Source: Euwallacea fornicatus (taxonomy: Eukaryota; Arthropoda; Insecta; Coleoptera; Curculionidae). Taken from it: DNA of 64,000 bases. The notes beneath the pieces are model-generated. The model was not told where the DNA came from. It searched no databases and saw nothing but the letters and a program-made list of their open reading frames with translations. The translations under genes and the position numbers were made by a program. The DNA lies in contig NC_089541.1 in NCBI RefSeq assembly GCF_040115645.1, positions 7,440,001-7,504,000 on the forward strand. The letters are read 5' to 3'. Positions within the stretch are counted from its first letter, which is position 1; the number at the start of each line of letters is the position of its first letter. Shown here one piece after another: positions 13,301 through 25,490 of this stretch.

Positions 13301-16300
13301 ATAAATAGTTTTAAATTAAATGGATGTTTTTTTCATAAATTCTTTGTCTTTGTTTTTTTTTTCGGTCATGTTAAATCGTAAAATTGGCTTTGGTTCGAGT
13401 GATATTTATTCACTGCAAACAATTCGACTAAAGACAGGCATCCACGTGCGTGCCCGCCGTGAGATTTTGGAGCTTTTAGTCTGATGGTCAAAAATGACTG
13501 GCTATGACAAAATGGTTGTTTTATTCAATTTGAAGTCAACCTCCTCTGTCCGTTCCTTTCAGTCCCGTGTCTTGGAATTCTTACTTGAAAAAGAATTGGA
13601 TAATCAACGATTTGTTATGTTAGAATTTTATGTCTCAAGAGGTCACTGAAAAATCCGAAGGCACCTAAAGATTCCCTCATGATGTAAATTTTCGTCGTTT
13701 TTCAAGTGCATTATTATGTTGTATTCCGATCAAATATTAAAGATCCGTTCCGAAACTGTACACAGAAATCTGCCTTTTGCATTACTTAATAAAATGGAGA
13801 CCAGAAACGACATTCTACAGTAATAAGCGAGTTCTATTGAATTTTTACTCTCTGCCTCCCCCTATTGGGATATGGAAATACGGTCGATATTGTTGTACAA
13901 ATTCCATTTTTCAGTTTATTATGGATAACCCATTTGTGCCAGCTCCACTGATTAATAGTAGTTGAAAGGTATAGATACATCGAATTGATAGATGTCTATT
14001 ATAAAGGTATAAATAGTTATTAAAGTGAGCTGAAAAATGGAAAAGAAAAAGTAGTATCTGTTCAAATTATTTAAAAATTTAAAACTAAATTATGTATGGT
14101 CCAAATTAGTTAATAGTTTGAACCGTGGAACGAGGTAAATATTGTTGTGATTTGCCCACAGTATGCATTATCGAAATAGGCACTCTTAGTATTGAAAGGG
14201 CATTCGTAGCAGTGCCGCAAGTATAAACACGTGTTATACATTATGTTATCGAGCGAAAAGTGACACATTTAGGAACAAATTTTATCATGTAGGGCATTGT
14301 TGGCTGATTCAAAGTTTTAAACAGAAATTTTTGTGTTAAAGAAGGAGCTTAGAGTTAGCAACCTAAAACGATTCGCATGGTTTTTGATTAATTTAATTGG
14401 TTTCAGAAAAACCAATAGCATTTCTTCGTTGTGTGTTTCTAACCCATGCGTCATAGCCTGCTGACGGCGCTATAATGTATCGATTTTAAGTGAAGAAATC
14501 TATGTAGGTTTTGCATTTTTTATGGAAATTAATTGATGCGACTCATCTTTTTTTCAATTTTACTTTTCCTTTAAGGAAATTCTGCCTTTTTTGTTGATCT
14601 AATTGGCATCTAACCTGGCTAAGGAAATAGCGAAAATTGCGTATTGAAGGCATTTTTTAACGTTTTTGTCCATTTACAAAGTGAACGACTTTGACGTTTT
14701 TACCTACTATTTTCGCCTAACATTAATGAACCAAACTGCATTGTAAGTCCTATAATGCGTGCACACACCATGCTACGCGTTATTCCGCTTGTTTCTCGAT
14801 TAACGTTCGAAGTGTGACAAGTTTTGCAAGTCTTTGTAAAAGCTCATATCAGATTTCTATTATTTATTCCCCATAACTTACAGCAATTTCCTGCAAAAAT
14901 TCAGTCATGCACACCGCACGGTCAACTCCCATCAGACAATGATAATTACAAATTATGTACGATCCCGTTCGAAATGGAGAACGTCGGTTGTGTCCAACAT
15001 ATCATTATCGCACTGTCTCTTTTGCTCTTTTTCAAAAATCCGAGCCATTAATCAAATTGACTTATTTACAGACATAGTGTTGCCCTGCGGTGTAACTGTT
15101 TTTGCCGATAACATCGCGAATAATTATTGTAAACTCGCTTTTCAGTAAATTTTTGATTGAAACGTATTATCTGGGGGCGTCGATGTGTGAAGTGGTTGGT
15201 CATTAGCAGTTTCAATTTGGGATTTGTGCATAAATCATACGGGTGCGAAAATTGCTATTACCATACAAGTGCGATTCTCGAGTGTGTGCACGAAGTGATC
15301 TCCAATGAGGAAAAGACGCTTCAGGTGCAGTTGTATTGGCAATTTACATTCACTTCCATATTAGTTAGGTGTTAAGTTTGTTTCGCGTGTGAAAACCACC
15401 ACCAATCACGTTAATGTATGTGAATTTAAAAAATTAATGTTGATTAATTTGTCAGGCATAACGTAACTTTGTAGGGGACACTGCTCGGACACGGATATTT
15501 ATGGTGTCGTATCAAGAATGTAAAGGTTGATAGTCAAAACTCAATTATAAAAATGTTCAAAAAAATTTTGGGTCAGCATTGTCCAGTAAGTGACGAGCGT
15601 AAAACTGTGAATATGTACTGCGTGACATAGAAATGAGAACACTCCGTAAAGATGGTTTTATATAAATAATTTTTGATATGCACGTTTGTATATGGGAACA
15701 CGAAAAACTATTAAATTTTCAAACATATTTATCAATGTTTTTGCGAGTTATCGGGATTTTTTTTAAATATAAAAATTGCAATAAAATATCAAGAACATGA
15801 CTGCAAAATATCATTTATTGACGTATAGTGTGCTTAGAAAGTGCTTTTAGATTAAACAAATATTTGCACAGACGCAGAATGCAGCGAAATTTTCATCAAT
15901 TGAGCGAATTTGGGAGAGGTTCAATAATGGATCTACGAGAAATTGAACGGTCATTTAGAGAAATCACCACTAGATTGAGCCTTAGCGTAGACACTATAAT
16001 GGCATGATTTCAAGAAGGGCAAATAGGCAGAAGGATAGGTACTGGACGATCTCGAAGAACTACAAAACGCCATAATGGCCACCTTTAAATTATTCCCCTA
16101 AGAAACGGGTTCGTCTCGTCGAGGATGCTGGCGTATCAGTGGTTTGCTGAGTATGGAAGGCCCATTGGGATCCGAACCATTTATCGCCGGATAAGAAGTT
16201 TGGACTTGATTTCCGACCGTCCCCATCTTGTGTTATTCCTCACTTTAAATCATCGTTAAAATCGATTGCTGTGGTGAAGAGAACACATACATTGGAATCT

Positions 16301-19300
16301 GGAGTGGGATATTAACGTGTTTAATGACGACTCCAGATTCTGTTTGGGTATGCACGATGGTCGGGCAAGAGTAAGAAGACGGGGTGAAAGACGGGAACCT
16401 AAGTTGACAATACAGAGGCATATATATCAGACTATCGGGGTAATGGTTTGGAGTGCTATTGCATAATGTAGCAAGTCACCTTTACTTTTAATTAAAGAAA
16501 GTATAAGAACCCAACAATACATCCAAGAATTTCTGGAACCTTATCTGGTGCCTTACCTACAAGCTCTTGTTAATCCAGTTTTCCAGCAAGGCAATGCGCG
16601 ACCATGGCTATGAACTTCTTTCTACAAAACGCAATCAATTTGCTACCTTGACCACCTCGATCTCCAGATCTCTCACCGATTGAACATGTACGGGATATTG
16701 TAGGTAAAATGTTGCATAATTTGTCCCATTCCCCATAAATCCTAGCGGCACTATGTCACGCTGTCCAGTTAGTCCGGAATGAGATCCCTTAAAAGGACAT
16801 CAATCACCTTATTAGATTCGTGCCTAGATGTGCACAGGAAAGTATAACCGCGAATGATCGGCAAATTATTTTTTTTTGCTTTTTAACAATTAAATTTGTC
16901 GAATTTTTCAATAAAGTATTTGTTTTAGTGTAACAAACATGCGTACCAAAAATTATTTAAATAAAACCACTTTTACGGGATGTTCTCTGTTCTTCTACGT
17001 CACCCACTATACTGAATTGAAACTATGTTGGGGTTCAAGGTGTAAATTGCGACGCTCGGACTAGAGCTATTAAATTCTTGAAGTTGTTCCATGTAGCATT
17101 GTTAACCTATTGTAAGATAACTATCGATTGGTCGGTCAAAATATCGGTGCGAATGAGCTTTCCAAGTACTTTTTACTGGTTATTTTAAGTAAATAAAGAT
17201 TTCTCTTAGTACGCCTCATTATGTGCAAAGGTATTTTGTTATTTGCACATTTTCTTTGGTTTTTGGCCTGTTGGAGCCTATTTAAAACCTGGGTAAAATT
17301 TACGAAATATCACGATTTTCTTCCATTTTTTTTTTTTAATGGAAGCGCCTTTAGAAAGTTTTCAAATTTTCGAGGTCCTTGACATCTTGGTACTTTATTG
17401 GTCATGGAGAGCTTTGTAAAGTTAGTAAAAAACATGGAAAATGTCAAATGCTCAAAATAACTCAAATGTTTCGTCTGATTAGAGAATTTTTAAAATAAAA
17501 AATATGTATTATATATTAACTGGACTTTATTTGATTGTGTCATTTTTCTTGATCTTTAATTCTTTTTGGTGCAATGCTGCATCACTATCACAAGTTTTGG
17601 AGGCCAATTTTTGAGTCTAAATACTACTTAACAATAAGCGTAACTTTATTTTTTTAAATAAACGTTCGTCATATCATTTTTTCTGTTTTTTCTCTCTTTT
17701 AAAGTCCTTTAGGTAGTCAATTGTGAAGGGGCAGGATTTTGAAAAAAAAATTTAATGCGAATATGACACTTTGATCCACTGTATAACAAATACTTAATTA
17801 ACAACGTCTAATCAATTATATCAAAAACATAATATATTTTCTTACTAATTATTACTCGATTGATTAAACAATTCCTTTCTTTTTTCAATCGAAATCCGAC
17901 AATTCATCGAATCTTCCATCTGTTTTCTGTGTAAAGAACGGTTAGTTAATAATAGTAATATAATATGCCCGCATATCATCGCTTTTATCCGTCATTATAA
18001 TTGATTCTATTAATACTTAAAAAAATACAAACTTAATTACAGTGATTTTCTAATCTTCAACGGCTTTTGTCCCGATGTGCACATAAGTTTTAATTGGCAT
18101 TAAATATCCTATCTTATCGCATCTAAGAAATCCATTGAATTTTCATCGAAGGAATGATAATCTTTGCAGTAATGTCCTGCTGCGTGCCTCTAGTGGTGTA
18201 TAATACATTTTATTTTTACCGCTGATGTCATATATCGGTATTGTGAACTTTCTATTCGACCCAAACACGGTTTACAACCGCAAAAATGAGCACCTCTATT
18301 ACCGGGCTTCTCGCTCTCTAATGTAACGTTTTCGTTCGACTACAATTGTTTACAAGTGAGTTTGTATTTTTACAGCAGACGGTAGTCCACGTCTGGGCAA
18401 AGTGCGGAAGTACTATAAGTCCCGAACTCCGGATAACTTGGAAGTACCGTTCACTTCAAGCGAAAGCGGATTCGACACCGAACCCGAATCTCTGTCGACC
18501 TCGACCTGTGATAATGAAGAAATCAACAGGTTAGTTTTGATTTGTGAAGATCTTTTGGAACGGCCTTCGTAATTATTGAAGATCCATGAACGATGCATGA
18601 GTGCGTATCCACAACATACAAGGGGCAGATTTTGTTTCCAATATTGTTTTTATTATTGTTTATTATTTTTAAAATTTTAGTGTTAACTCAAGTCTATACC
18701 TGCTGAAAACTGTCGTGAGATTACCAATAGTCGCTTTAAAATATTTCTTTATTGCTTTTGCAAGGTATAATTGGGAAATCGTCCCGTAACGCACAAAACA
18801 GGCTTTACGTCGTAGTTCTTTTCAAGTTTGGGGCTTTAATTGCTGAGAGACAAACTCGAGTTCTACGAAAGGAATTGTTATCATTTTATAACCCCATAAA
18901 TTCCGAGTATAAATTAGGGGTTGGGGTGGGGTTTTGTCCTTGATTTTATGCGTACCGCATCTAATATAGGCTCTTTGCAAAAGATCGTCCACGGTCTTGC
19001 CAATCTTCTTCATTGTGGTACCAGCCTCGGTAGGTTGAGACTACTTCCTAGTTATATTTTAAAAGCACTTTAAGGTCTGAATTTTGCAGTTAGGGTTTTT
19101 TGCACGAGTCTCGAGGTTCGTAGTGGTTTGCAAATTAAGACAGTTCCGCAGGTAGTACTTATACGATGCATTTTTTACTGGTTCGAAATGCGATTTCACG
19201 TGTTAAAGTTGCAACCCGATGGCACAGTCTGTTCTGATGGAAAATGTAATGTATAAGAGTTTCTTTGCACAATTTCTTCTAGTTGTAAATGCACACGCAT

Positions 19301-21288
19301 TCTAGTAATTATGCAAAGATTTTTGTTAATGGCTAGATATCAGTACCAAATCGATTTTTCTGGTTTAACTTTTTAATGGCTAATCCAACCACACTTGCTG
19401 GTCAAACTTGTGTTCATACTTTTTGAAACATATCTTACCTGGGACAACTCGCGGGACAGTTGTTTTCGCCTACTGTTATTTTATAAAACCTGAAAGTAGT
19501 CAAACGAATAAATTAACTCGGCCGGTTTTGCTATCCACTTGCATGTTACGGAAAAATGCATCGTTACGTAATGGAATTTGAAAGTTGTTCGAATTTGTTT
19601 CGTTTCCAAATTTTAAACATCTTCAAACGCCGTTCAGACATGTCACAATTTATGGCACGATTTGAGGAATCAAAAACCTTTCGTATCTAACACAATTTAA
19701 TAACTAATTATTTTCTTTCAGGTTGCAGGCAAAGGTAGCGTTCCTAGAACAAGTACTTTTGCAAAATAACATACCTGTACCCACATACGAGGTAAGTTAT
19801 CACGACACCCTTCAATCGTACACTTCAATTTAATATTAACTCTCTAACAATGTGTCAGTGTTAGCCCTCAAATATTATTACTAGTTATTAGTCTGTATAA
19901 CTGCAAATTCATAAGGACGCTTAGATTTTTATTTATTTATTTATTTATTCTTGCTTAGGTATATTTCCAAAATATGGAAATAATATTTTTTGTTCTTCGT
20001 ATCTACTTCTAAATCGCGGACTGCATTGTCATGAATCCGTCAGATTTTTGTATTTAATAAGCAGTAGATTTGCATGGTGCGTATTTACTCGAAAATGTAG
20101 TATTAAATGGTTAAGTAGGTTAGGTATTTTTTGCTAGGCAATGATGTGTGATTTTTTCACTGTGATTAAAAATGGCCTTGTGTTGCGACTGCACTAGAAG
20201 CATGTTTAGCTTACTCGTAGTTAATTTAGAGACAGTAAACCGAGTCTCATTACACTAGTAGGAGATCTCAGGAGAAGCTAGGGTTTTATAGCATAGTTTT
20301 GTATAACTAACTCTATTTCATTAGCATGTATCACTTAACCACAATTTCCATGTTACTGTGACTAGAGCTATCACTCCAAAGCTTCTCCATAAAACACTTT
20401 TTGATCTGATCATGTGTGTGTTGATTTTGTAGCTTATTGGCTCTGCAATAAATTAATTATTACCGACATTTGTTTGTTTTATTTTTATGGAGAAGCTTAT
20501 TTTTGCCTGCTTATTTACTTAAGGTAAAAGACTTGCTGTAAAGTCACTGGCGAATTTGCTTCAAGACTAGAATATTATGAATTAAAACTCCTCTCTAGGA
20601 AAACGAAACTAGTGCGAACGCAACGATGCAGCTCACTCATAGGGTGAAAGAATTGGAGAAAATCATCTCCGACGTCAAGAGCGAAATGAACAAAATGTTG
20701 ATCAAGGAAAGTACTCAATGTGCAAACTGTGATATACTAAGAAGCGTCTGCAAAAAGTTGGAAAGCACTTTGATCCTTTCTAGTAGCAGCGTTGTGCAGG
20801 AGGACATTGGCATGGATGACACGCTCGATAAGTAAGCTTTTTAATGTTTTTGAGTGTCGATTTTTTAATCGTTTCGTGTACAGCGCAAAGAAATTTAGCG
20901 AACAAGGCTGCCAGACTGATTTGAGCATAGCCTTAGTGGAACGAAAAGTGCTGAAACTAGAGGAGGAAAATAAGGAACTGACTACCAAATGTACTGAATT
21001 GGAAGACTGCGTTGAGTTACTGAAGAATGAGTATGAAAAATGCGAGGATTATTGGCAGGTATTGACCAAATTAAATATCTTTAAAAATGTTCTTTTTTCC
21101 GTTTTTGAATATTAGTTACTTTAATTTCTCAAAAGTTAAGTTTCTAAGTACACACTTAAAGAACATCCCTTGTAAAATTGGGATAGGTATGATGTTGAGG
21201 TAGCGTCAGTGGACAGAAATGTTAATTTCATATTTATATTTAAAAGAAATAGACATTCTTGGTATAGAAAACATTACATATATATGTA

Positions 21289-21321
<33 letters not shown>

Positions 21322-23273
21322 GAGGAAGGTCGACGATGAGCGCCAATATTTCGAGGCCGAACAGAAAATCAGCGGAGAAAAATTAAACGAACTGTTGGAC
21401 AAAATGAGGGAATACGAGGAGCAATACGCCAACCAGGTTAGTTTGACTCACAAGTTCAGGTAGTCTTGGAATTTTACGGAGCTGAACGTAAGAACTATCA
21501 ACGAAAGAACACTTTAACTCAGCATCAACATTTTTACAGGACATGCTGGACAATCGCTTGCCTACCATATCTGAAGCAGATTTAGAAAAGCAGTTTACAG
21601 ATTTGGAGCAAGAATACGAAGATTACAAATCCTACCACGAAGGCGAGCTGTTCAAAAAAGAGGAAGAAATCAGTATTCTGCATGAGAGATTGGCGGAGCT
21701 GGAGTTGAAGCAGCAGGAAATGCAGGAAACTGTATTGCAGGCCGGTGCGGATGCCGAAGAACAGAGAGTCATGAATAAGATGAAGAATTTTACTAGTTAT
21801 GTGATCGAGAGTACCTGCAGGTATCTATCGTGCCTTCTAAAAAGTAATTAAAGTTTTTTGTGATTGCAATGGTCATTGTTTGATGTCTTATCCTATACGT
21901 ATCCGATGTGATGCATTATTGAATCCTATTAACGCATGATTATGCTTACAGCTGACAAATCATCACACCAGGTTTCAATTTTTGAGAGTTGTTCAATCTC
22001 CACGTAGATGATACAGCTATGTTTTTTTCCCCAACTTAATGCCTACTACTTTGTTTTTCTTTCTCATTTATAATCTAAAGGTCCTTCTTTAGATTTTCTG
22101 AAGAGATGGTGCCTCCCGACCAAAAACCCTCCATAGCATTTTCAAGCCTCAATTGGGAAAAATCGACCGCCAGATCTGAAACCGACGCCTCCACTACCAG
22201 TTCTTTACCTCCTGCCACATGGGTCTTCAATAGCCAAACGAACAATGGGCCTTTATCTTTGGGGAACATGTCCCCATCAACTTCTAGTCAAAATTACACT
22301 CCTTGCCGGTATTCTGATTGACTTTCACTCAGTTCTTTTTTTGAGTTTGTTATTTGACAGACCTAAAAGGACAAGGAAACACGACAAAAACATTTACAAG
22401 AAGAACAACGTTGAGAAAGATAATAGGAAGACTGAGAGCGGTAATGTTCAGCAAGAACCTACCAGCCCGAGTTACCAAAATTCGAAGCAAGGTATGTAAT
22501 ACTAAGAAAAATATCGGAAGGATAATCGTAACAAAAACAATCGTTGTTGTGTGATTAACAACACTGGGTCTATGCTTCTAATACACTTATTTCATGTATG
22601 TATGTAATTTTTATTTATTTGAGTCTGTTTATCTATAGGGGAGCAAACAGTGGCCCTTCCCATTAGCGCATTTAACAACATAATGGGCCGAAAAAACTAT
22701 TTAGAGCAGCGGGTCAGGCATTTGCAGATCTGTTTGAAGCAACAGCACGTTCATAACGAACAAGCATTGCACTGTAAGTTATATATAGAATATTTTCAAA
22801 ACGTTGTACCGTGGAAATTTAGCATAACGTTATTCCCTGTGCACTAAATGACATTAGCAATCCGCTAAAACAGTTCAATTAGGGAACAATGCATATTTCA
22901 CAGTTTATATGTCCTGAACTAATAGAATATGTTAATTCATTGCCAGTTTTGTGAGTTTCGGTAAATAGATTTAAAATTTACAATTGAGCGGTGTGACTTT
23001 GGGCATTATGCTTTAACAAATAACTTAATTCTAGATTACTGGCAACAATTCAGAGGTGAACGTGTCGAACTCCAGGCGAAGCTAAAATTCTGCCAAGAAA
23101 GGTTGGAGCAACAGATGCGCATCTGCAACGAGCAATTGGATAAACTACAACGTAACGATTTGTTCGTCAAAGATCTGTATGTGGAAAACGCTTATTTGTT
23201 CGCCAATGTCGAACGACTCGAGAAACAGTGTCGCATGCTCGCACAGGCCTCGAATTGTTCCAGTTCTGTTTAA
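1384..23273 (+). CDS. Bsg25D: Ninein / Bsg25D-like centrosomal EF-hand and coiled-coil protein
   Basis: Twenty coding exons join in frame (3633 nt, 1210 residues): 1384-1609, 1678-1810, 1863-2003, 3009-3199, 3254-3416, 3478-3659, 3898-4163, 4346-4635, 6848-6971, 7324-7492, 18376-18529, 19722-19791, 20599-20831, 20884-21058, 21323-21436, 21540-21820, 22093-22308, 22361-22491, 22639-22773, 23035-23273. Ninein proteins anchor microtubule minus ends at centrosomes; that role is inferred from family. Residues 1-76 hold the PYEQELLKVF...LEEQG start typical of ninein/Bsg25D. A YVYGSKKYGRRSR motif (about 108-120) matches a basic ninein motif. EF-hand-like segments lie near 14-45, 200-230 and 303-325. 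Long coiled coils span about 350-570, 690-970 and 1100-1195. EF loop 1 has D22, D24 and D30 but Gly33 where the twelfth-position Glu is expected, so calcium binding there is doubtful. Intron 1 uses a GC donor. The 10.9-kb intron 10 is full of transposons. The ATG is the first in the exon and opens the conserved N terminus. Confidence 0.9.
1610..1677 (+). other. GC-AG intron in the ninein-like gene
   Basis: This 68-bp intron starts with GCAAGT after CTAG and ends with TTTGTTTAG. Using GC restores the frame exactly (split Gly76, then Lys-Met-Gln). The only nearby GT (CAA|GTTGGC) would put TAA directly after the junction. GCAAGT after AG is the usual consensus for GC-AG introns. Confidence 0.85.
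4817..5113. mobile_element. MITE-like repeat in ninein intron 8
   Basis: The left end reads TACAGAGTGTCCC near 4818. The right end reads GAACCACCGTGTATA near 5099-5113, the inverse of TATACACGGTGGTTC. The ends match only imperfectly. They resemble the TATACAGGGTG-type ends seen elsewhere in the window. No coding capacity is visible inside. Confidence 0.45.
9188..10450 (-). pseudogene. Tc1-like transposase pseudogene
   Basis: Reading minus from an ATG at 10450 to a TAG at 9465-9467 gives pieces of a Tc1-family DDE transposase in several frames. There is a helix-turn-helix remnant (about 10280-10420), VKHGGGSVMVWGCMS (near 9900), MQDNDRKHSSRVAKN (near 9735), and SPDPNWIEHLWGTL, which carries the third acidic residue (near 9640). 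The end reads NSMNRRLHAVLKFKENPIK. Frameshifts and stops break it, so it is inactive. A possible left terminus CAGTGGTACC with a TA before it starts at 9188. The right terminus was not identified. Confidence 0.75.
10704..11590. mobile_element. Long terminal inverted-repeat (foldback/MITE-like) element
   Basis: About 205 bases at 10704-10910 are repeated inverted at 11389-11590 with few differences. Both arms contain the run from TACCGTAAACGG through a CTCTTTCACAC-type segment to GGGTGGGGTAA. The outer ends are GGTAACAGTACCG and, inverted, GGTAATTATACCG. The centre (about 480 bp) has no transposase. It holds CTTAC pentamers and a third, diverged copy of the arm tip near 10976-11020. No target-site duplication was clear. 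Confidence 0.8.
11351..11400. repeat. CTTAC-type pentanucleotide repeat
   Basis: Imperfect tandem units of ACCTT/CTTAC/CTCAC lie at the inner edge of the right arm of the long inverted-repeat element. Confidence 0.8.
13240..13279 (+). CDS. Possible alternative first exon of the ninein-like gene
   Basis: An ATG at 13240 opens 13 codons (MMVDLCVMTPVVV) plus one base and then meets a good donor, G|GTAAGA, at 13280. The phase is exactly that needed by exon 18376-18529, giving Ala at the junction and then DGSPRLGKVRKYY. The product would have about 595 residues, lacking the EF-hand region and the first coiled coil. A phase match occurs by chance one time in three, and no clear core promoter was seen, so this is a prediction only. 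Confidence 0.3.
15615..17012 (+). mobile_element. Tc1-like element with about 75-bp terminal inverted repeats, inactive
   Basis: The left end (15615-15690) and right end (16931-17012) are inverted copies sharing GGTTTTAT-TAAATAATTTTTG and flanking blocks. Between them, plus-strand frames from ATG 15879 to about 16850 spell a decayed Tc1-type transposase. Visible pieces are the N-terminal MQRNFHQLSEFGRGSIMDLR, the core pieces NVFNDDSRFCLGMHDGRARV and QTIGVMVWSAIA, FQQGNARPW where the second catalytic Asp region lies (Asp replaced by Gly), and a degenerate SPDLSPIEH-like stretch. Many stops and frameshifts mean no active product. Confidence 0.8.
19922..19952. repeat. TTTA tetranucleotide microsatellite
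   Basis: Tandem ATTT units (about six) lie in ninein intron 12. Confidence 0.8.
21278..21319. repeat. TA dinucleotide tract followed by a T-run next to an acceptor
   Basis: An ATATATGTATATATATAT-type tract passes into a run of T directly before the AACAG acceptor at 21322 of ninein exon 15. The T-run is probably the polypyrimidine tract of that acceptor. Confidence 0.85.
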
Positions 23274-23776
23274 AATTCCAGTTTTTATTGGAGGAGGAAC
23301 ATTTTTCCCTAATTGGCGCAACCATCAATTTGTCTTATTTTTGCGCCTTCTACAGTTTATCGCCAATAGCAGTTACAGTACAAATGTTTTACACGTACTA
23401 TTTAAGAAACTTAACGATATAATTATTGTTTGTTTCTTGATTGTGAGTAGTGTTTTATTTTAATAGTTTATGTATTTGCAAGTCTGATTAAGTTGATGAT
23501 TAGAGAGATCTTTTTTTTAAACCAATGTGTAAAAAATTTAATTATACGCTTTGAGTACTTTAGTTTCTACGTAGCAACGTTTGGAAACATATAAGTACTT
23601 AAAATGAATTAAAATTTAAAAAAATTATCTTTTTAATTTGATATGAATTATTATATTGATGTTATTTCTCATTATTATATCTAATGGTTACATTGTATAC
23701 CTACCTTACTCTAGTGATAACTACTATTTTTTTGTGTCATCGTTGGTATTCGTTATTAAGTCGACCTTAATAAGGG

Positions 23777-23803
23777 AATAAATCTGCGATAACGCACAAT
23801 AAA
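23777..23803 (+). terminator. Polyadenylation signals of the ninein-like gene
   Basis: Two AATAAA hexamers stand at 23777-23782 and 23798-23803, about 0.5 kb after the stop codon. They are the first good pair downstream, and the cleavage site is probably just after them. Confidence 0.5.
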
Positions 23804-25490
23804 ACTATTTTTATAGTTGTACCATGTTATTTTTTGGTGAGTTGCATTTTTTAATGGAGTTTTTCACAATTTACTCTTAGTGTACAAGATTGTTCTGTTA
23901 GCGCGGTGAGTTGGTTCATCGCTGTCGTGTCATATCGAGGAAGCATGAAATATATTTTGTTTTTCTTTTAAGTGATGAATTTTAACCTCTTCCATTTTTC
24001 CATTCCAGTTTCTAGCCTACCCGAAAATTTTCAAGTGCACAAGTTCTAGTGTTATAAGCATGTATCTTTGAGTGAGTTATACGGAACAATATTCCTCCCA
24101 ACTTAACACAGGAACTAGATAGTCGAACGATGAGAAAGTCCAAAGGCCACCCGGCAACTTCGCCTATCCAACTCGATAAAATAGGCCACTTGACAAAATG
24201 GCGTGAAGAGATTTAATTCTTAACATTTCATTTACCTTTCCGATCCTCTAAGGCCCTAAGAAGTTTGGGCGCATCCTCAGGCCTCAACAAGGCTGAATAG
24301 CCTTGTTCGCATACAGTGAAAAACTGAATAAAATCCTATGAGAATCAGCCGAAACATTGTAAACAAGGTACATCAAAACCTCACTAATGCCGTTTCCAAC
24401 AAAAATGTACCTATAAAATAGTATTCACGATTGTAAGCGGGTCGATATTGTCACATTTTTAATTTCAAGCCTTTACTTAGCAATGGAGATAACCTATTTG
24501 GTGTCCATCTGGTGACTTCCTCATTATACAATGGGAGAAAATGTTTTTTGTATAGAGCAAAAACTGAAAACTATTTTTTAATTAAATGAAATTTAGGAGA
24601 ATCTGGTAATCGTCATAACGATTTTTTAAACAAAATTAAATTAACATTCGATATTTAACACAAATCACAAACTGAAACTAAGAAATAGAGAAATTAAGCA
24701 AAAAAAATTAGTTTTTACCAATTGTTTCTTAACCGGAGATTAGTAATTAAACACAACTAATAAAACGCTTGTAACTATTCCATATTCTTTAATAATTGTT
24801 TGACCACGAATGGTCAACGTGAAACCTATGAAAAATGAGGGAATATTCTATTTTTATAGGTATATTTTACGCAGGGTTTACTGGCAACTACTGATACTCA
24901 TTTATATTTCAAAAAATACGCTTTCTGAAGTTCTCTTGTCTTCATTAAGTTATGAACTAGTAAGCTACCTACTTACGAATTATTTCTTAACGTTCATGAA
25001 CCAGTGACTTTGTCAACCTGATCTTAAAATAAAACGTCTGAAAAAAATAGAAAAATGAGACATTACCCTTATGAGTAATAAAAGCAATAATATAAATATG
25101 TGTATGACAACAGAGATTACGTTGATCTCAAATTTCAATAGAAATATTATTTCTATAACACCTAAAGATTTCATATGAATTTGCTAAATCACTGTTTCGT
25201 TGTAACAATACTAACTTAAAAGAAGATTTTATATATGAAGAGCTATTGGTAAAAGTATTACAAAGTCTATATAAAATTTCTATTGTATAGTTACGTGCTT
25301 AGATATTATTTACTTTTTTTAATGATTAAAGTGCTATTACAAATGTCCCTAATTAAACATCTCTCGCTCTTTCAACAATTATTTTTCAATCATAACTAAT
25401 ATTCGATTTTCTTACCGCTTATCCTTACCACAGTTTTGTCTTTTTCAGAGTTTGAAATTTAATTCTGTACAAATCTAACTAATACGTTAT
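23804..25490. other. Convergent intergenic region
   Basis: This stretch separates the 3' ends of the plus-strand ninein-like gene and the minus-strand MANEC/LDLa gene. It is very AT-rich and holds no recognisable gene. It should contain the 3' UTR of the minus-strand gene, but I found no clear AATAAA for it. Confidence 0.6.

Larger units (their letters stand above)
7493..18375 (+). other. 10.9-kb intron 10 of the ninein-like gene
   Basis: This intron runs from GTAAGT after codon 628 plus one base to the acceptor TATTTTTACAG. It contains a Tc1-like pseudogene (9188-10450), a long inverted-repeat element (10704-11590), a second Tc1-like element (15615-17012) and a possible alternative first exon ending at 13279. 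I see no other coding exon. The open frames at 12202-12489 and 15157-15375 have no recognisable domain. Confidence 0.7.
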
